Source of the DNA: Xanthobacter autotrophicus
Lineage (GTDB): Bacteria; Pseudomonadota; Alphaproteobacteria; Rhizobiales; Xanthobacteraceae
Strand: one strand, 5' to 3'
Assembly (NCBI RefSeq): GCF_043194295.1
Contig: NZ_JBAFVK010000004.1
Length of the DNA stretch: 64,000 bases
In this document: positions 49,042 to 56,201 of the stretch, one piece after another
Numbering within the stretch: position 1 is the first letter of the stretch
How the letters are laid out: every line of letters begins with the position of its first letter
Made by a program: the position numbers and the translations under genes
The notes under the pieces: model-generated
Databases searched by the model: none
The model's input: only the letters and a program-made list of their open reading frames with translations
What the model was told of the DNA's origin: nothing

Positions 49042-49121
49042 TGCCGCGTCCGGACGGAGCTCTCCGGCTCCTGATCGAGATGGCGGCGCGCGGCGCAGCG
49101 CATGGAAAACGAGGGATATAA

Positions 49122-50474
49122 ATGAACGGGTTCGGACGGCCGGCCATGCTCGGGATGGGACGCCGGGCATTCATCAAGACCGGACTTGCCGCCGCGAGCC
49201 TCGCCGGCCTCGGCTCCGCACTGGGCGCGGGCACGGCAGGTGCCGCGCAGCCGCGCATCGACCTCACCCCCGGCGCCTTCAAGCCCATTCCCATCGCCAT
49301 CACCGACCTGCTCGGCGAGCCGGAGATCGGCCGCAACATTTCCGGCGTCATCACCGCGGACCTGCGGCGCTCCGGCCTGTTCGCGCCTATCGACCCCAAG
49401 GCGTTCGTGGAGCAGATCACCAATCCCGATACGCCGCGCTTCCAGGACTGGCGCGTCATCAACGCCCAGGCGCTGCTCACCGGCCGGGTCACAAGGCAGG
49501 CCGACGGGCGCTTCCAGGTGGTGTTCCGCCTGTGGGACGTGTTCGCCGGCCAGCAGCTCGCCGCCCAGCAGTTCGTGGCCCAGCCCGACAACTGGCGCCG
49601 CATCGCCCACATCATCGCCGACGCCATCTATGAGAAGATGACCGGCGAAAAGGGCTATTTCGACACCCGCATCGTGTTCGTGGACGAGAGCGGGCCAAAG
49701 GAGCGGCGGGTGAAGCGCCTCGCCATCATGGACCAGGACGGCGCCAACGTGAGCTACCTCTCGCGCGGCGACGGCCTCGTGCTCACCCCGCGCTTCTCGC
49801 CCACCAGCCAGGAAATCACCTACATGTCCTATGGGCAGGGTGACCCCAAGGTGTTCCTACTGAACATCGAGACCGGCCAGCGGGAGATCGTCGGCAACTT
49901 CCCAGGCATGAGCTTCTCGCCGCGCTTCGCCCCGGACGGGCAGCGGGTGATCATGAGCCTGCAGCAGGGCGGCAATTCCAACATCTTCGTCATGGACCTG
50001 CGTTCGCGCGCCACCACCCGCCTCACCGACACCGCCGCCATCGATACCGCCCCCTGCTATTCGCCGGACGGCCGGCAGATCTGCTTCGAGAGCGACCGCG
50101 GCGGCACCTCGCAGATCTATGTGATGAATGCGGACGGCTCCGGCGCGCGCCGCATCTCCTTCGGCAATGCGCGCTATTCGACCCCGGTGTGGTCGCCCAA
50201 GGGCGACTGGATCGCCTTCACCCGCCAGGGCGACGGGCGCTTCGCCATCGGCGTCATGCGCACCGACGGCTCGGGCGAGCGCGTGCTCACCGAGGGCTAC
50301 CACAACGAGGGGCCGACGTTCGCGCCCAACGGCCGCGTCATCATGTTCTTCCGCGATCCGGGCGGCGCCTCCGGGCCGTCGCTCTATTCGGTGGACGTGA
50401 CCGGCTACAACGAGCAGCGCGTCCCCACCCCGAGCTACGCCTCCGACCCTGCCTGGTCACCGCTGCGCTCCTGA
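49122..50474 (+). CDS. tolB: Tol-Pal system protein TolB
   Basis: 450 residues. The leader GRRAFIKTGLAAASLAGLGS contains a twin-arginine-like RRAFIK motif ending in an Ala-rich cleavage site, as in some other alphaproteobacterial TolB proteins, whereas enteric TolB uses Sec. The mature protein has the N-terminal domain (PIPIAITDLLGEPEIGRNIS) and a six-bladed beta-propeller with repeated SPTSQEITYMSYGQGDP-, SPDGRQICFESDRGGTSQIY- and SPKGDWIAFTRQ-type blades. It binds Pal and TolA in the periplasm. pal does not follow; suhB does. Confidence 0.96.
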   Translation: MNGFGRPAMLGMGRRAFIKTGLAAASLAGLGSALGAGTAGAAQPRIDLTPGAFKPIPIAITDLLGEPEIGRNISGVITADLRRSGLFAPIDPKAFVEQITNPDTPRFQDWRVINAQALLTGRVTRQADGRFQVVFRLWDVFAGQQLAAQQFVAQPDNWRRIAHIIADAIYEKMTGEKGYFDTRIVFVDESGPKERRVKRLAIMDQDGANVSYLSRGDGLVLTPRFSPTSQEITYMSYGQGDPKVFLLNIETGQREIVGNFPGMSFSPRFAPDGQRVIMSLQQGGNSNIFVMDLRSRATTRLTDTAAIDTAPCYSPDGRQICFESDRGGTSQIYVMNADGSGARRISFGNARYSTPVWSPKGDWIAFTRQGDGRFAIGVMRTDGSGERVLTEGYHNEGPTFAPNGRVIMFFRDPGGASGPSLYSVDVTGYNEQRVPTPSYASDPAWSPLRS

Positions 50475-50627
50475 GGACGGCCTGCGCCCTTCTGCTGCCT
50501 CTCCCGCCTCGGGGAGTGGAGGGCATTGGGGACGAACGCCCGGCAGTGGGGATGGCGGAACCTCCCGCCCCCTCCCCGCCCTCCCCCGCACCGAAGCCGG
50601 ACGTTTCCAGCTTCGGCTCTGGGAGAA

Positions 50628-50653
50628 CCGAACTCGGCAGCAGCCGAGTTCGG
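50628..50653. repeat. perfect 11-bp hairpin (intergenic palindrome)
   Basis: CCGAACTCGGC (50628-50638), loop AGCA, GCCGAGTTCGG (50643-50653). There is no T tract, so it is not a typical terminator; it may be a REP-like element or the 3' end structure of the tol transcript. Confidence 0.65.
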
Positions 50654-50717
50654 GCGGGAGAGGGTTCACCGGCGGCACTCAATCGGAAACCGCGCCTCAT
50701 CCCCGCGCCGGCCGGCC

Positions 50718-50750
50718 CCCTCTCCCGCGTGCGGGGGAGGGTTGGGGAGG
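50718..50750. repeat. GC-rich intergenic repeat of the CCCTCTCCC type
   Basis: CCCTCTCCCGC (50718-50728) pairs with GCGGGGGAGGG (50731-50741) with one mismatch and is followed by TTGGGGAGG. This motif class is dispersed in many high-GC proteobacterial genomes between genes. Confidence 0.5.
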
Positions 50751-50946
50751 GGGCCAGACGCACGGGCAGGCCAGACGGCGGGAATGGCCCGAGCGATCCC
50801 GCCCCGTCGCGAGCGCGCAAGGCAGCCCAGCACCCCCGCCGCTTGACGGCCACGCCGCAGGCGGGCACACGCTCACCCAACCCTTTCCTTGGCCGCAGGC
50901 CCCGGCGACACGCGCGCCGGCCGCGGCCCGACTTTCAGGTCTCCTC

Positions 50947-51735
50947 ATGATCCGCACGCCGCTCATCACCGTCATGGTCCAGGCCGTCCGCAAGGCGGGC
51001 CGGGCGCTCGCCCGCGACTTCGGCGAGGTGGAGCAGCTTCAGGTTTCCATGAAGGGGCCGGGCGACTTCGTCTCCGCCGCCGACCGCAAGTCGGAGGAGA
51101 CGCTCCACGCCGAGCTGCTGCGGGTGCGGCCCACCTACAGCTTCCTCATGGAGGAAAGCGGCGCGGTGGAAGGCGCCGACACCTCCAACGTGTGGGTGGT
51201 GGACCCCCTCGACGGCACCACCAACTTCCTGCACGGCATCCCCATCTTCTCCATCTCGCTGGCGCTGGTGCGCAACGGGGTGCCGGTGGCGGGAGTCATC
51301 TTCAATCCGGTGATGGACGAGCTTTACGTGGCCGAGACCGGCCAGGGCGCCTATCTCAACGACCGCCGCCTGCGGGTCGCCGGCCGCAAGAAGCTCGCCG
51401 ACAGCGTGGTGTGCTGCGGCCTGCCGCATATGGGCCGGGGCGACCACGCCAAGTTCAACCGCGAGCTGGAAAAGGTGCAGGGCCAGGTTTCGGGCCTGCG
51501 CCGCACCGGCTCCGCCGCCATCGACCTCGCCTGGGTAGCCTCGGGCCGCTTCGACGCCTTCTGGGAGCGCGATCTCTCGGCGTGGGACATGGCGGCGGGC
51601 ATCGTGCTGGTGCGCGAGGCCGGCGGCATCGTCACTGACCTGTCGGACGGCGACAAGATGCTCGACAAGGGCTCCGTCATCGCCGGCAACGAGATCATCC
51701 GCTCCGACCTCATGCGCCTGCTCAAGAGCGCCTGA
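50947..51735 (+). CDS. suhB: inositol monophosphatase family protein SuhB
   Basis: 262 residues. Metal-binding motifs of the FIG superfamily: SFLMEESG (Glu69/Glu70), WVVDPLDGTTNFLHGIPIF (Asp86, Asp89) and the C-terminal LSAWDMAAGIVLVREAGG. It hydrolyses inositol-1-phosphate and related sugar phosphates with Mg2+ and Li+ sensitivity; bacterial SuhB also acts in rRNA antitermination. In related genomes it tends to neighbour the Sel1/ThiE-like/fba genes, which are 23 kb away here. A hairpin follows the stop. Confidence 0.93.
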   Translation: MIRTPLITVMVQAVRKAGRALARDFGEVEQLQVSMKGPGDFVSAADRKSEETLHAELLRVRPTYSFLMEESGAVEGADTSNVWVVDPLDGTTNFLHGIPIFSISLALVRNGVPVAGVIFNPVMDELYVAETGQGAYLNDRRLRVAGRKKLADSVVCCGLPHMGRGDHAKFNRELEKVQGQVSGLRRTGSAAIDLAWVASGRFDAFWERDLSAWDMAAGIVLVREAGGIVTDLSDGDKMLDKGSVIAGNEIIRSDLMRLLKSA

Positions 51736-51767
51736 GCGCCGGAACGTCCCCTTCGATCTGCTACGTC

Positions 51768-51790
51768 ATGCCCGGCCCCGCGCCGGGCAT
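51768..51790. terminator. hairpin between the convergent suhB and mutL genes
   Basis: ATGCCCGGC (51768-51776), loop CCCGC, GCCGGGCAT (51782-51790) form a perfect 9-bp stem 33 bases after suhB and 19 bases after mutL. T content downstream is modest (TGTCGTTTG). Confidence 0.7.
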
Positions 51791-51808
51791 TGTCGTTTGA
51801 TGGCACCC

Positions 51809-53668
51809 TCAGCGCCGGGCGAACAGTTTTTCCACGTCCTTCAGCGACAGGGTGACGAAGGTCGGCCGGCCGTGGTTGCACTCGCCGGCGTTTGGGGTCT
51901 CCTCCATCTCACGCAGCAAAGCGTTCATCTCCTCCACCTTCAGGCGCCGCCCCGCCCGCACCGAGCCATGGCAGGCCATGGTGGCGGCCACATGGAGCAG
52001 GCGCCTCTCCAGCGGCAGAGCATCGTCCCATTCGGCGGCATGCTCGGCGAGGTCGGTGACGAGGCGGGTCACGTCCGCGTCCCTTAGCAGGGCCGGCACC
52101 TCGCGCACCAGCACCGCGCCGGGACCGAAGCTCTCCAGCACCAGCCCCAGCGCCGCGAGATCGGCGGCGCGCTCGGTGAGGCGGTCGGCATCGGCGGGGT
52201 CGAGGTCCACCACCACCGGGATCAGCAGGCCCTGCCGGCCGACGCCGTCGCGGGCCAGCGCCGACTTGAGCTTCTCGTAGACCAGGCGCTCGTGGGCCGC
52301 ATGCTGGTCCACGAGGACGAGTCCCTCGCGTGTCTGGGCAACGATATAGGTTTCGTGCAGTTGCGCCCGCGCCGCCCCCAACGGCCGGTCGAGATCAACG
52401 GCGGAGAGAGGCGCGGCATCGGCGCGCGCATCCGCCGAGGGCTCGGCGATGTCGAGCCGCGCCTGCTCCTCCTCCCCCAGCCCTGAAATCGCAGGCCGCG
52501 CAGGCGACTGGCGCCAGTCATAATCCAGCGCCGGCGCCGGCCGGAAGCCGGCGAAGGCCCCGCCGCCGGGGCCTGAGAACGGCACGGCGGGCGCGAATGC
52601 GGGCCGTGCGCCCAGCTCCGGCGTGCGGGCCAGCGCCACCAGCCGGTCGGCCATGGTGCCGGAGGTGGAGGGGATGCGCGCGCCCAGCGCATCGGACAGC
52701 GTGCGCACGATGAGCGCGCGCACATTGCCGCCGTCGCGGAACCGTACCTCGGTCTTGGCCGGGTGCACGTTCACGTCCACGTCGCGCGGATCGAGGCTGA
52801 TGAACAGCGCCAGCACCGGATAGCGGTCCGACGGCAAGAGGTCCGCATAGGCGGCGCGCACGGCGCCCATCAGCAGCTTGTCGCGTACCGGGCGGCCGTT
52901 CACGAACAGATATTGGCTGAGCGAATTGGCCTTGGAGAAGGTGGGCAGGCCGGCGAGGCCCTCCAGCATCACGTCGTCGCGGATGCCGTGGACCGCCACC
53001 ACATTGCGCCCCGCCTCCGCCCCCAGCACGTCGGCAAGGCGCATGGCGCGGCCCTCGGCATCATCCGCGCGCACCGGGAAGGTCACCGCGGCGCGCTCGT
53101 CGGTGACGAGGGTGAAGGCCACGTCGGGCCGCGCCAGCGCGAGGCGCCGCACCACGTCCGCCGCCGCCGCGCCCTCGGCCCGGTCGGATTTCAGAAATTT
53201 CAGGCGGGCCGGCGTCGCATAGAACAGGTCCCGCACCTCGACACGCGTCCCACCACCCAGCGCAGCGGGCCGCGGCGGCGTGACCACCCCGCCATCCACC
53301 CGCACCTCGAAGGCGTGGGCCGCGTCCCTCGGGCGGCTGGCAATGGAAAGATGCGCCACCGATCCGATGGAGGGCAGCGCCTCCCCCCGGAAGCCGAGGG
53401 TGGAGATGGACAAGAGGTCTTCCCCGGCGAGCTTGGAGGTGGCGTGGCGCTCCACGCACAGGGCAAGATCATCCGGCCCCATGCCGCTGCCGTCGTCGGT
53501 GACCCGCACCAGGCGCCGGCCGCCGCCCTGGATCACCACCTCGACGGACCGCGCGCCGGCATCCAGCGCGTTCTCGACCAGTTCCTTCACCACGGCAGCC
53601 GGCCGCTCCACCACCTCGCCGGCGGCGATACGGTCAATAAGCACGGGAGGCAGGCGACGGATGAACAT
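51809..53668 (-). CDS. mutL: DNA mismatch repair protein MutL with endonuclease motif
   Basis: 619 residues. The GHKL ATPase N-terminus has VVKELVENALDAGA (motif I), VTDDGSGMG (motif II) and LGFRGEALPSI (motif III). After an Ala/Pro linker (about 340-430) the C-terminal dimerisation domain contains DQHAAHERLVYE (from Asp454), which fits the DQHA-x2-E-x4-E metal site of nicking MutL proteins, and GECNHGRPT near the end, another part of that site. It should therefore be a latent endonuclease, as expected in bacteria without MutH. It acts with MutS in mismatch repair. Confidence 0.96.
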   Translation of the reverse strand: MFIRRLPPVLIDRIAAGEVVERPAAVVKELVENALDAGARSVEVVIQGGGRRLVRVTDDGSGMGPDDLALCVERHATSKLAGEDLLSISTLGFRGEALPSIGSVAHLSIASRPRDAAHAFEVRVDGGVVTPPRPAALGGGTRVEVRDLFYATPARLKFLKSDRAEGAAAADVVRRLALARPDVAFTLVTDERAAVTFPVRADDAEGRAMRLADVLGAEAGRNVVAVHGIRDDVMLEGLAGLPTFSKANSLSQYLFVNGRPVRDKLLMGAVRAAYADLLPSDRYPVLALFISLDPRDVDVNVHPAKTEVRFRDGGNVRALIVRTLSDALGARIPSTSGTMADRLVALARTPELGARPAFAPAVPFSGPGGGAFAGFRPAPALDYDWRQSPARPAISGLGEEEQARLDIAEPSADARADAAPLSAVDLDRPLGAARAQLHETYIVAQTREGLVLVDQHAAHERLVYEKLKSALARDGVGRQGLLIPVVVDLDPADADRLTERAADLAALGLVLESFGPGAVLVREVPALLRDADVTRLVTDLAEHAAEWDDALPLERRLLHVAATMACHGSVRAGRRLKVEEMNALLREMEETPNAGECNHGRPTFVTLSLKDVEKLFARR

Positions 53669-53879
53669 GGCGGCTTGGGTTACGATTCGCGATCGACGAT
53701 CTTAAGGCCGCGCGGCGCCCGCGGCACCCCCGCGCAAACCGCTGGCCGGGCATGCCCTACTGGGATCCGCCCCCGGGAAACAGAGCGAAGCTTGCTTTGC
53801 CGGCCGCTTGGCCTAAATCTGTGGGAAGAGAAATTTCGTGAGCGGCGGCGCGAAAGGCGCAGCCTTGAAGGCGTGATCC

Positions 53880-54707
53880 ATGACTTATGTTGAAGCGGCC
53901 AACGCGCCGCTGCGCAAGACCGGCCATATCAAGCTCTACGGGCCGGAAGGCTTCGAGGGCATGCGCAAGGCCGGGCAACTCACCGCGCAGGCGCTCGACG
54001 CCGTGGCCGAGATGGTGGCGCCCGGTGTCACCACCGACGCCATCGACCGGCTGATCTACGAATTCGCCATGGATCACGGCGCCTATCCGGCGACCCTGAT
54101 GTATCGCGGCTACCGCTTCAGCGTGTGCACCTCGGTGAACCACGTGGTGTGCCACGGCATGCCCAATGCCCGCCCCCTGCGCGAGGGCGACATCGTCAAT
54201 GTGGACGTGACGCTGGTCCTCGACGGCTGGTACGGCGACTCGAGCCGCATGTATCCCGTGGGCGCCATCCCGCGCCGGGCCGAGCGGTTGCTGGAAGTGA
54301 CCTATGACGCCATGATGCTCGGCATCGCGGCCATCCGCCCCGGCGGCCATGTGGGCGACATCGGCGCCGCCATCCAGGACTTCGTGGAGCCGCAGCACAT
54401 GAGCGTGGTGCGCGACTTCTGCGGCCACGGTGTCGGCCAGGTGTTCCACGACGAGCCCAACATCGTGCATGTGGGTCGTCGCGGCGAGGGGCCGAAGCTG
54501 ATGCCGGGCATGATCTTCACCGTGGAGCCCATGATCAATCTGGGCCGTCCCCACGTGAAGGTGCTGTCCGACGGCTGGACCGCCGTCACCCGCGACCGCT
54601 CCCTCTCGGCCCAGTTCGAGCACGCCGTGGGCGTGACCGAGACCGGCGTCGAGATCTTCACCCTGAGCCCCAAGGGCTACCACAAGCCGCCCTACGTCCC
54701 CGCCTGA
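53880..54707 (+). CDS. map: methionine aminopeptidase, type I
   Basis: 275 residues. The pita-bread metal ligands are present: GDIVNVDVTLVLDGWYGDSS (two Asp), FCGHGVGQVFHDEPNIVH (His), TVEPMI (Glu) and the final QFEHAVGVTETG (Glu). SVNHVVCHGMP is the substrate pocket. It removes the initiator Met from new proteins with Co/Mn/Fe. An N-terminal extension of about 15 residues (NAPLRKTGHIKLYGPEGFE) is usual in alphaproteobacteria. It precedes radC by 19 bases, a common pair. Confidence 0.97.
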   Translation: MTYVEAANAPLRKTGHIKLYGPEGFEGMRKAGQLTAQALDAVAEMVAPGVTTDAIDRLIYEFAMDHGAYPATLMYRGYRFSVCTSVNHVVCHGMPNARPLREGDIVNVDVTLVLDGWYGDSSRMYPVGAIPRRAERLLEVTYDAMMLGIAAIRPGGHVGDIGAAIQDFVEPQHMSVVRDFCGHGVGQVFHDEPNIVHVGRRGEGPKLMPGMIFTVEPMINLGRPHVKVLSDGWTAVTRDRSLSAQFEHAVGVTETGVEIFTLSPKGYHKPPYVPA

Positions 54708-54726
54708 GGAAGAGCCGGACACGCTG

Positions 54727-55431
54727 ATGGCCGAGGCGCCGGAAGACGGCCTGAACGAAGCACCCCATTTTCATGGGCACCGGGACCGTCTCCGCGCGCG
54801 TTTCCGCGAGGCGGGCTCGCTGGCCTTGGCCGACTATGAGCTGCTCGAGCTGGTGCTGTTCCGCGCCGTGCCGCGGCGGGACGTGAAGCCCTTGGCCAAG
54901 GCGCTGGTGGACCGCTTCGGCTCCTTCGCCGAGGTGGTGGCCGCGCCCCCCGGCCTTCTGGCCGAGGTTCCGGGGGTGAAGGATGCCATCATCACCGAGC
55001 TGAAGGTGGTGGAGGCGGCGGCCCAGCGGCTCGCCAAGGGGCAGGTCAAGCGCCGGCCGGTACTGTCATCCTGGAGCGCGGTGATCGACTATTGCCGCAC
55101 TGCCATGGCCTATGCGGACCGCGAGCAGGTGCGCGTTCTGTTCCTCGACAAACGCAACCAGCTCATCGCCGACGAGGTGCTGCAGACCGGCACCGTGGAC
55201 CATGCCCCGGTCTATCCGCGCGAGGTGGTGAAGCGGGCGCTGGAGGTCTCCGCCTCCGCCGTCATCCTCTGCCACAACCACCCGTCGGGGGACCCGACCC
55301 CGTCCCGCGCCGACATCGACATGACACGGCGGATCATCGACGTAGCCAAGCCGCTGGGTATCGAGGTGCATGACCACATCATCGTCGGCAAGGATGGCCA
55401 CGCCAGCCTGAAGGGGCTGCGGCTGATCTGA
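54727..55431 (+). CDS. radC: RadC/MPN-domain DNA repair-like protein
   Basis: 234 residues. An N-terminal helix-hairpin-helix domain (PPGLLAEVPGVKDAIITELK) is followed by a JAMM/MPN metalloprotease-like domain with ASAVILCHNHPSGDPTPSRADID, the H-x-H-x7-D zinc motif. Despite its name, radC of E. coli is not a proven repair gene; the biochemical role is unknown. It follows map in the same direction. Confidence 0.94.
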   Translation: MAEAPEDGLNEAPHFHGHRDRLRARFREAGSLALADYELLELVLFRAVPRRDVKPLAKALVDRFGSFAEVVAAPPGLLAEVPGVKDAIITELKVVEAAAQRLAKGQVKRRPVLSSWSAVIDYCRTAMAYADREQVRVLFLDKRNQLIADEVLQTGTVDHAPVYPREVVKRALEVSASAVILCHNHPSGDPTPSRADIDMTRRIIDVAKPLGIEVHDHIIVGKDGHASLKGLRLI

Positions 55432-55532
55432 CGCGGTCAGAACACACCACTTGCGGGATGCCGTGAAGCCGCTTCAGAGCGCGGGAGAGTTCCAGCGTGG
55501 AAACACCAGGCGCGTGCCATTGACAGGCCCAT

Positions 55533-55561
55533 ATTTCGTGTTACTCAATGTAACACGAAAT
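55533..55561. promoter_or_regulatory. perfect 12-bp inverted repeat: operator of the TetR/glycosyltransferase pair
   Basis: ATTTCGTGTTAC (55533-55544), five bases TCAAT, GTAACACGAAAT (55550-55561): perfect arms of 12 bases. A TTGACA -35-like hexamer sits at 55520-55525, so the palindrome covers the expected -10 region. Its right end overlaps a spurious ATG at 55560, which supports the start at 55572 for the tetR gene. Confidence 0.85.
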
Positions 55562-55571
55562 GGAGTTGATC

Positions 55572-56159
55572 ATGGCGGCGAGGCCCTATCGGCAGGTGGC
55601 GCGGGAGAGCGCGGTGCGCGGCACCGAGCAGCAGATCGTCGAGGCGTTCGCGACGCTGATGGAGACGCGCTGGTTCGACGAGGTCACTCTGGACGAGATC
55701 GCCGCAGCAGCCGGTACCACGCGCCAGACGGTGATCCGCCGCTTCGGCAGCAAGGCCGGTGTATTGAGCGCGCTCGCGGCGCAGCAGGACAGCACGATCC
55801 GGACGCATCGCTGGCAGGACGCGCCAGCTGAGGTCGCCGGCATCATCGGCGTCCTCATCGCCGACTACGAGCGCAGCGGCGATCTGGTGGTGCGCACGTT
55901 GAACCAGGAGGATCGCATTCCCGAGTTCGGCGCAGTTCTGGACCAGGGCCGCCGCGGCCACCGGGAATGGATCACGGACATGTTCCGCCCGTGGCTCGAC
56001 AAGCGCGAAGGCGCGCGGCGGGACGACCTGCTCGCCGAGCTTCTGGCGGTGACGGACGTCTGGGTGTGGCACCTCATGCGCCGTCGGCAGGGCCACGATG
56101 CCGAGCGGACGCAGCGCCTGATGACGCAGATCGTGGAGCGGCTGCTCCGCGAGGAGTGA
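55572..56159 (+). CDS. TetR-family repressor
   Basis: 195 residues. HTH at about 20-60: EAFATLMETRWFDEVTLDEI followed by AAAAGTTRQTVIRRFGSKAG. The C-terminal domain (VAGIIGVLIADYERSGDLVVRTL; VTDVWVWHLMRRRQG) is a TetR ligand-binding bundle. GGAG lies 6 bases before the ATG at 55572. The perfect palindrome over its promoter indicates autorepression, and the glycosyltransferase gene begins 42 bases after its stop, so the repressor probably controls it. The inducer is unknown but may be the glycosyltransferase substrate. Confidence 0.9.
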   Translation: MAARPYRQVARESAVRGTEQQIVEAFATLMETRWFDEVTLDEIAAAAGTTRQTVIRRFGSKAGVLSALAAQQDSTIRTHRWQDAPAEVAGIIGVLIADYERSGDLVVRTLNQEDRIPEFGAVLDQGRRGHREWITDMFRPWLDKREGARRDDLLAELLAVTDVWVWHLMRRRQGHDAERTQRLMTQIVERLLREE

Positions 56160-56201
56160 AGGGCGCCGGCGCCCGAACGCCGGCATATAAGGAGGATGGA
56201 G

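Larger units (their letters stand above)
50475..50946. other. 472-base gene-free spacer with several palindromes
   Basis: No gene is supported. Three foldbacks occur: CCGAAGC/GCTTCGG (50591-50616), a perfect 11-bp stem with AGCA loop (50628-50653), and CCCTCTCCCGC/GCGGGGGAGGG (50718-50741) followed by TTGGGGAGGGGG. The last resembles the GGGAGAGGG-type intergenic repeats common in GC-rich Proteobacteria. The spacer is one endpoint of a proposed inversion. Confidence 0.5.

Noticed and set aside
50475..50946. suhB leader RNA motif known upstream of suhB in some alphaproteobacteria
   Set aside because: The palindromes present are GC-rich and REP-like; I could not match the published motif's anti-Shine-Dalgarno loops by eye. 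An Infernal search would settle it.
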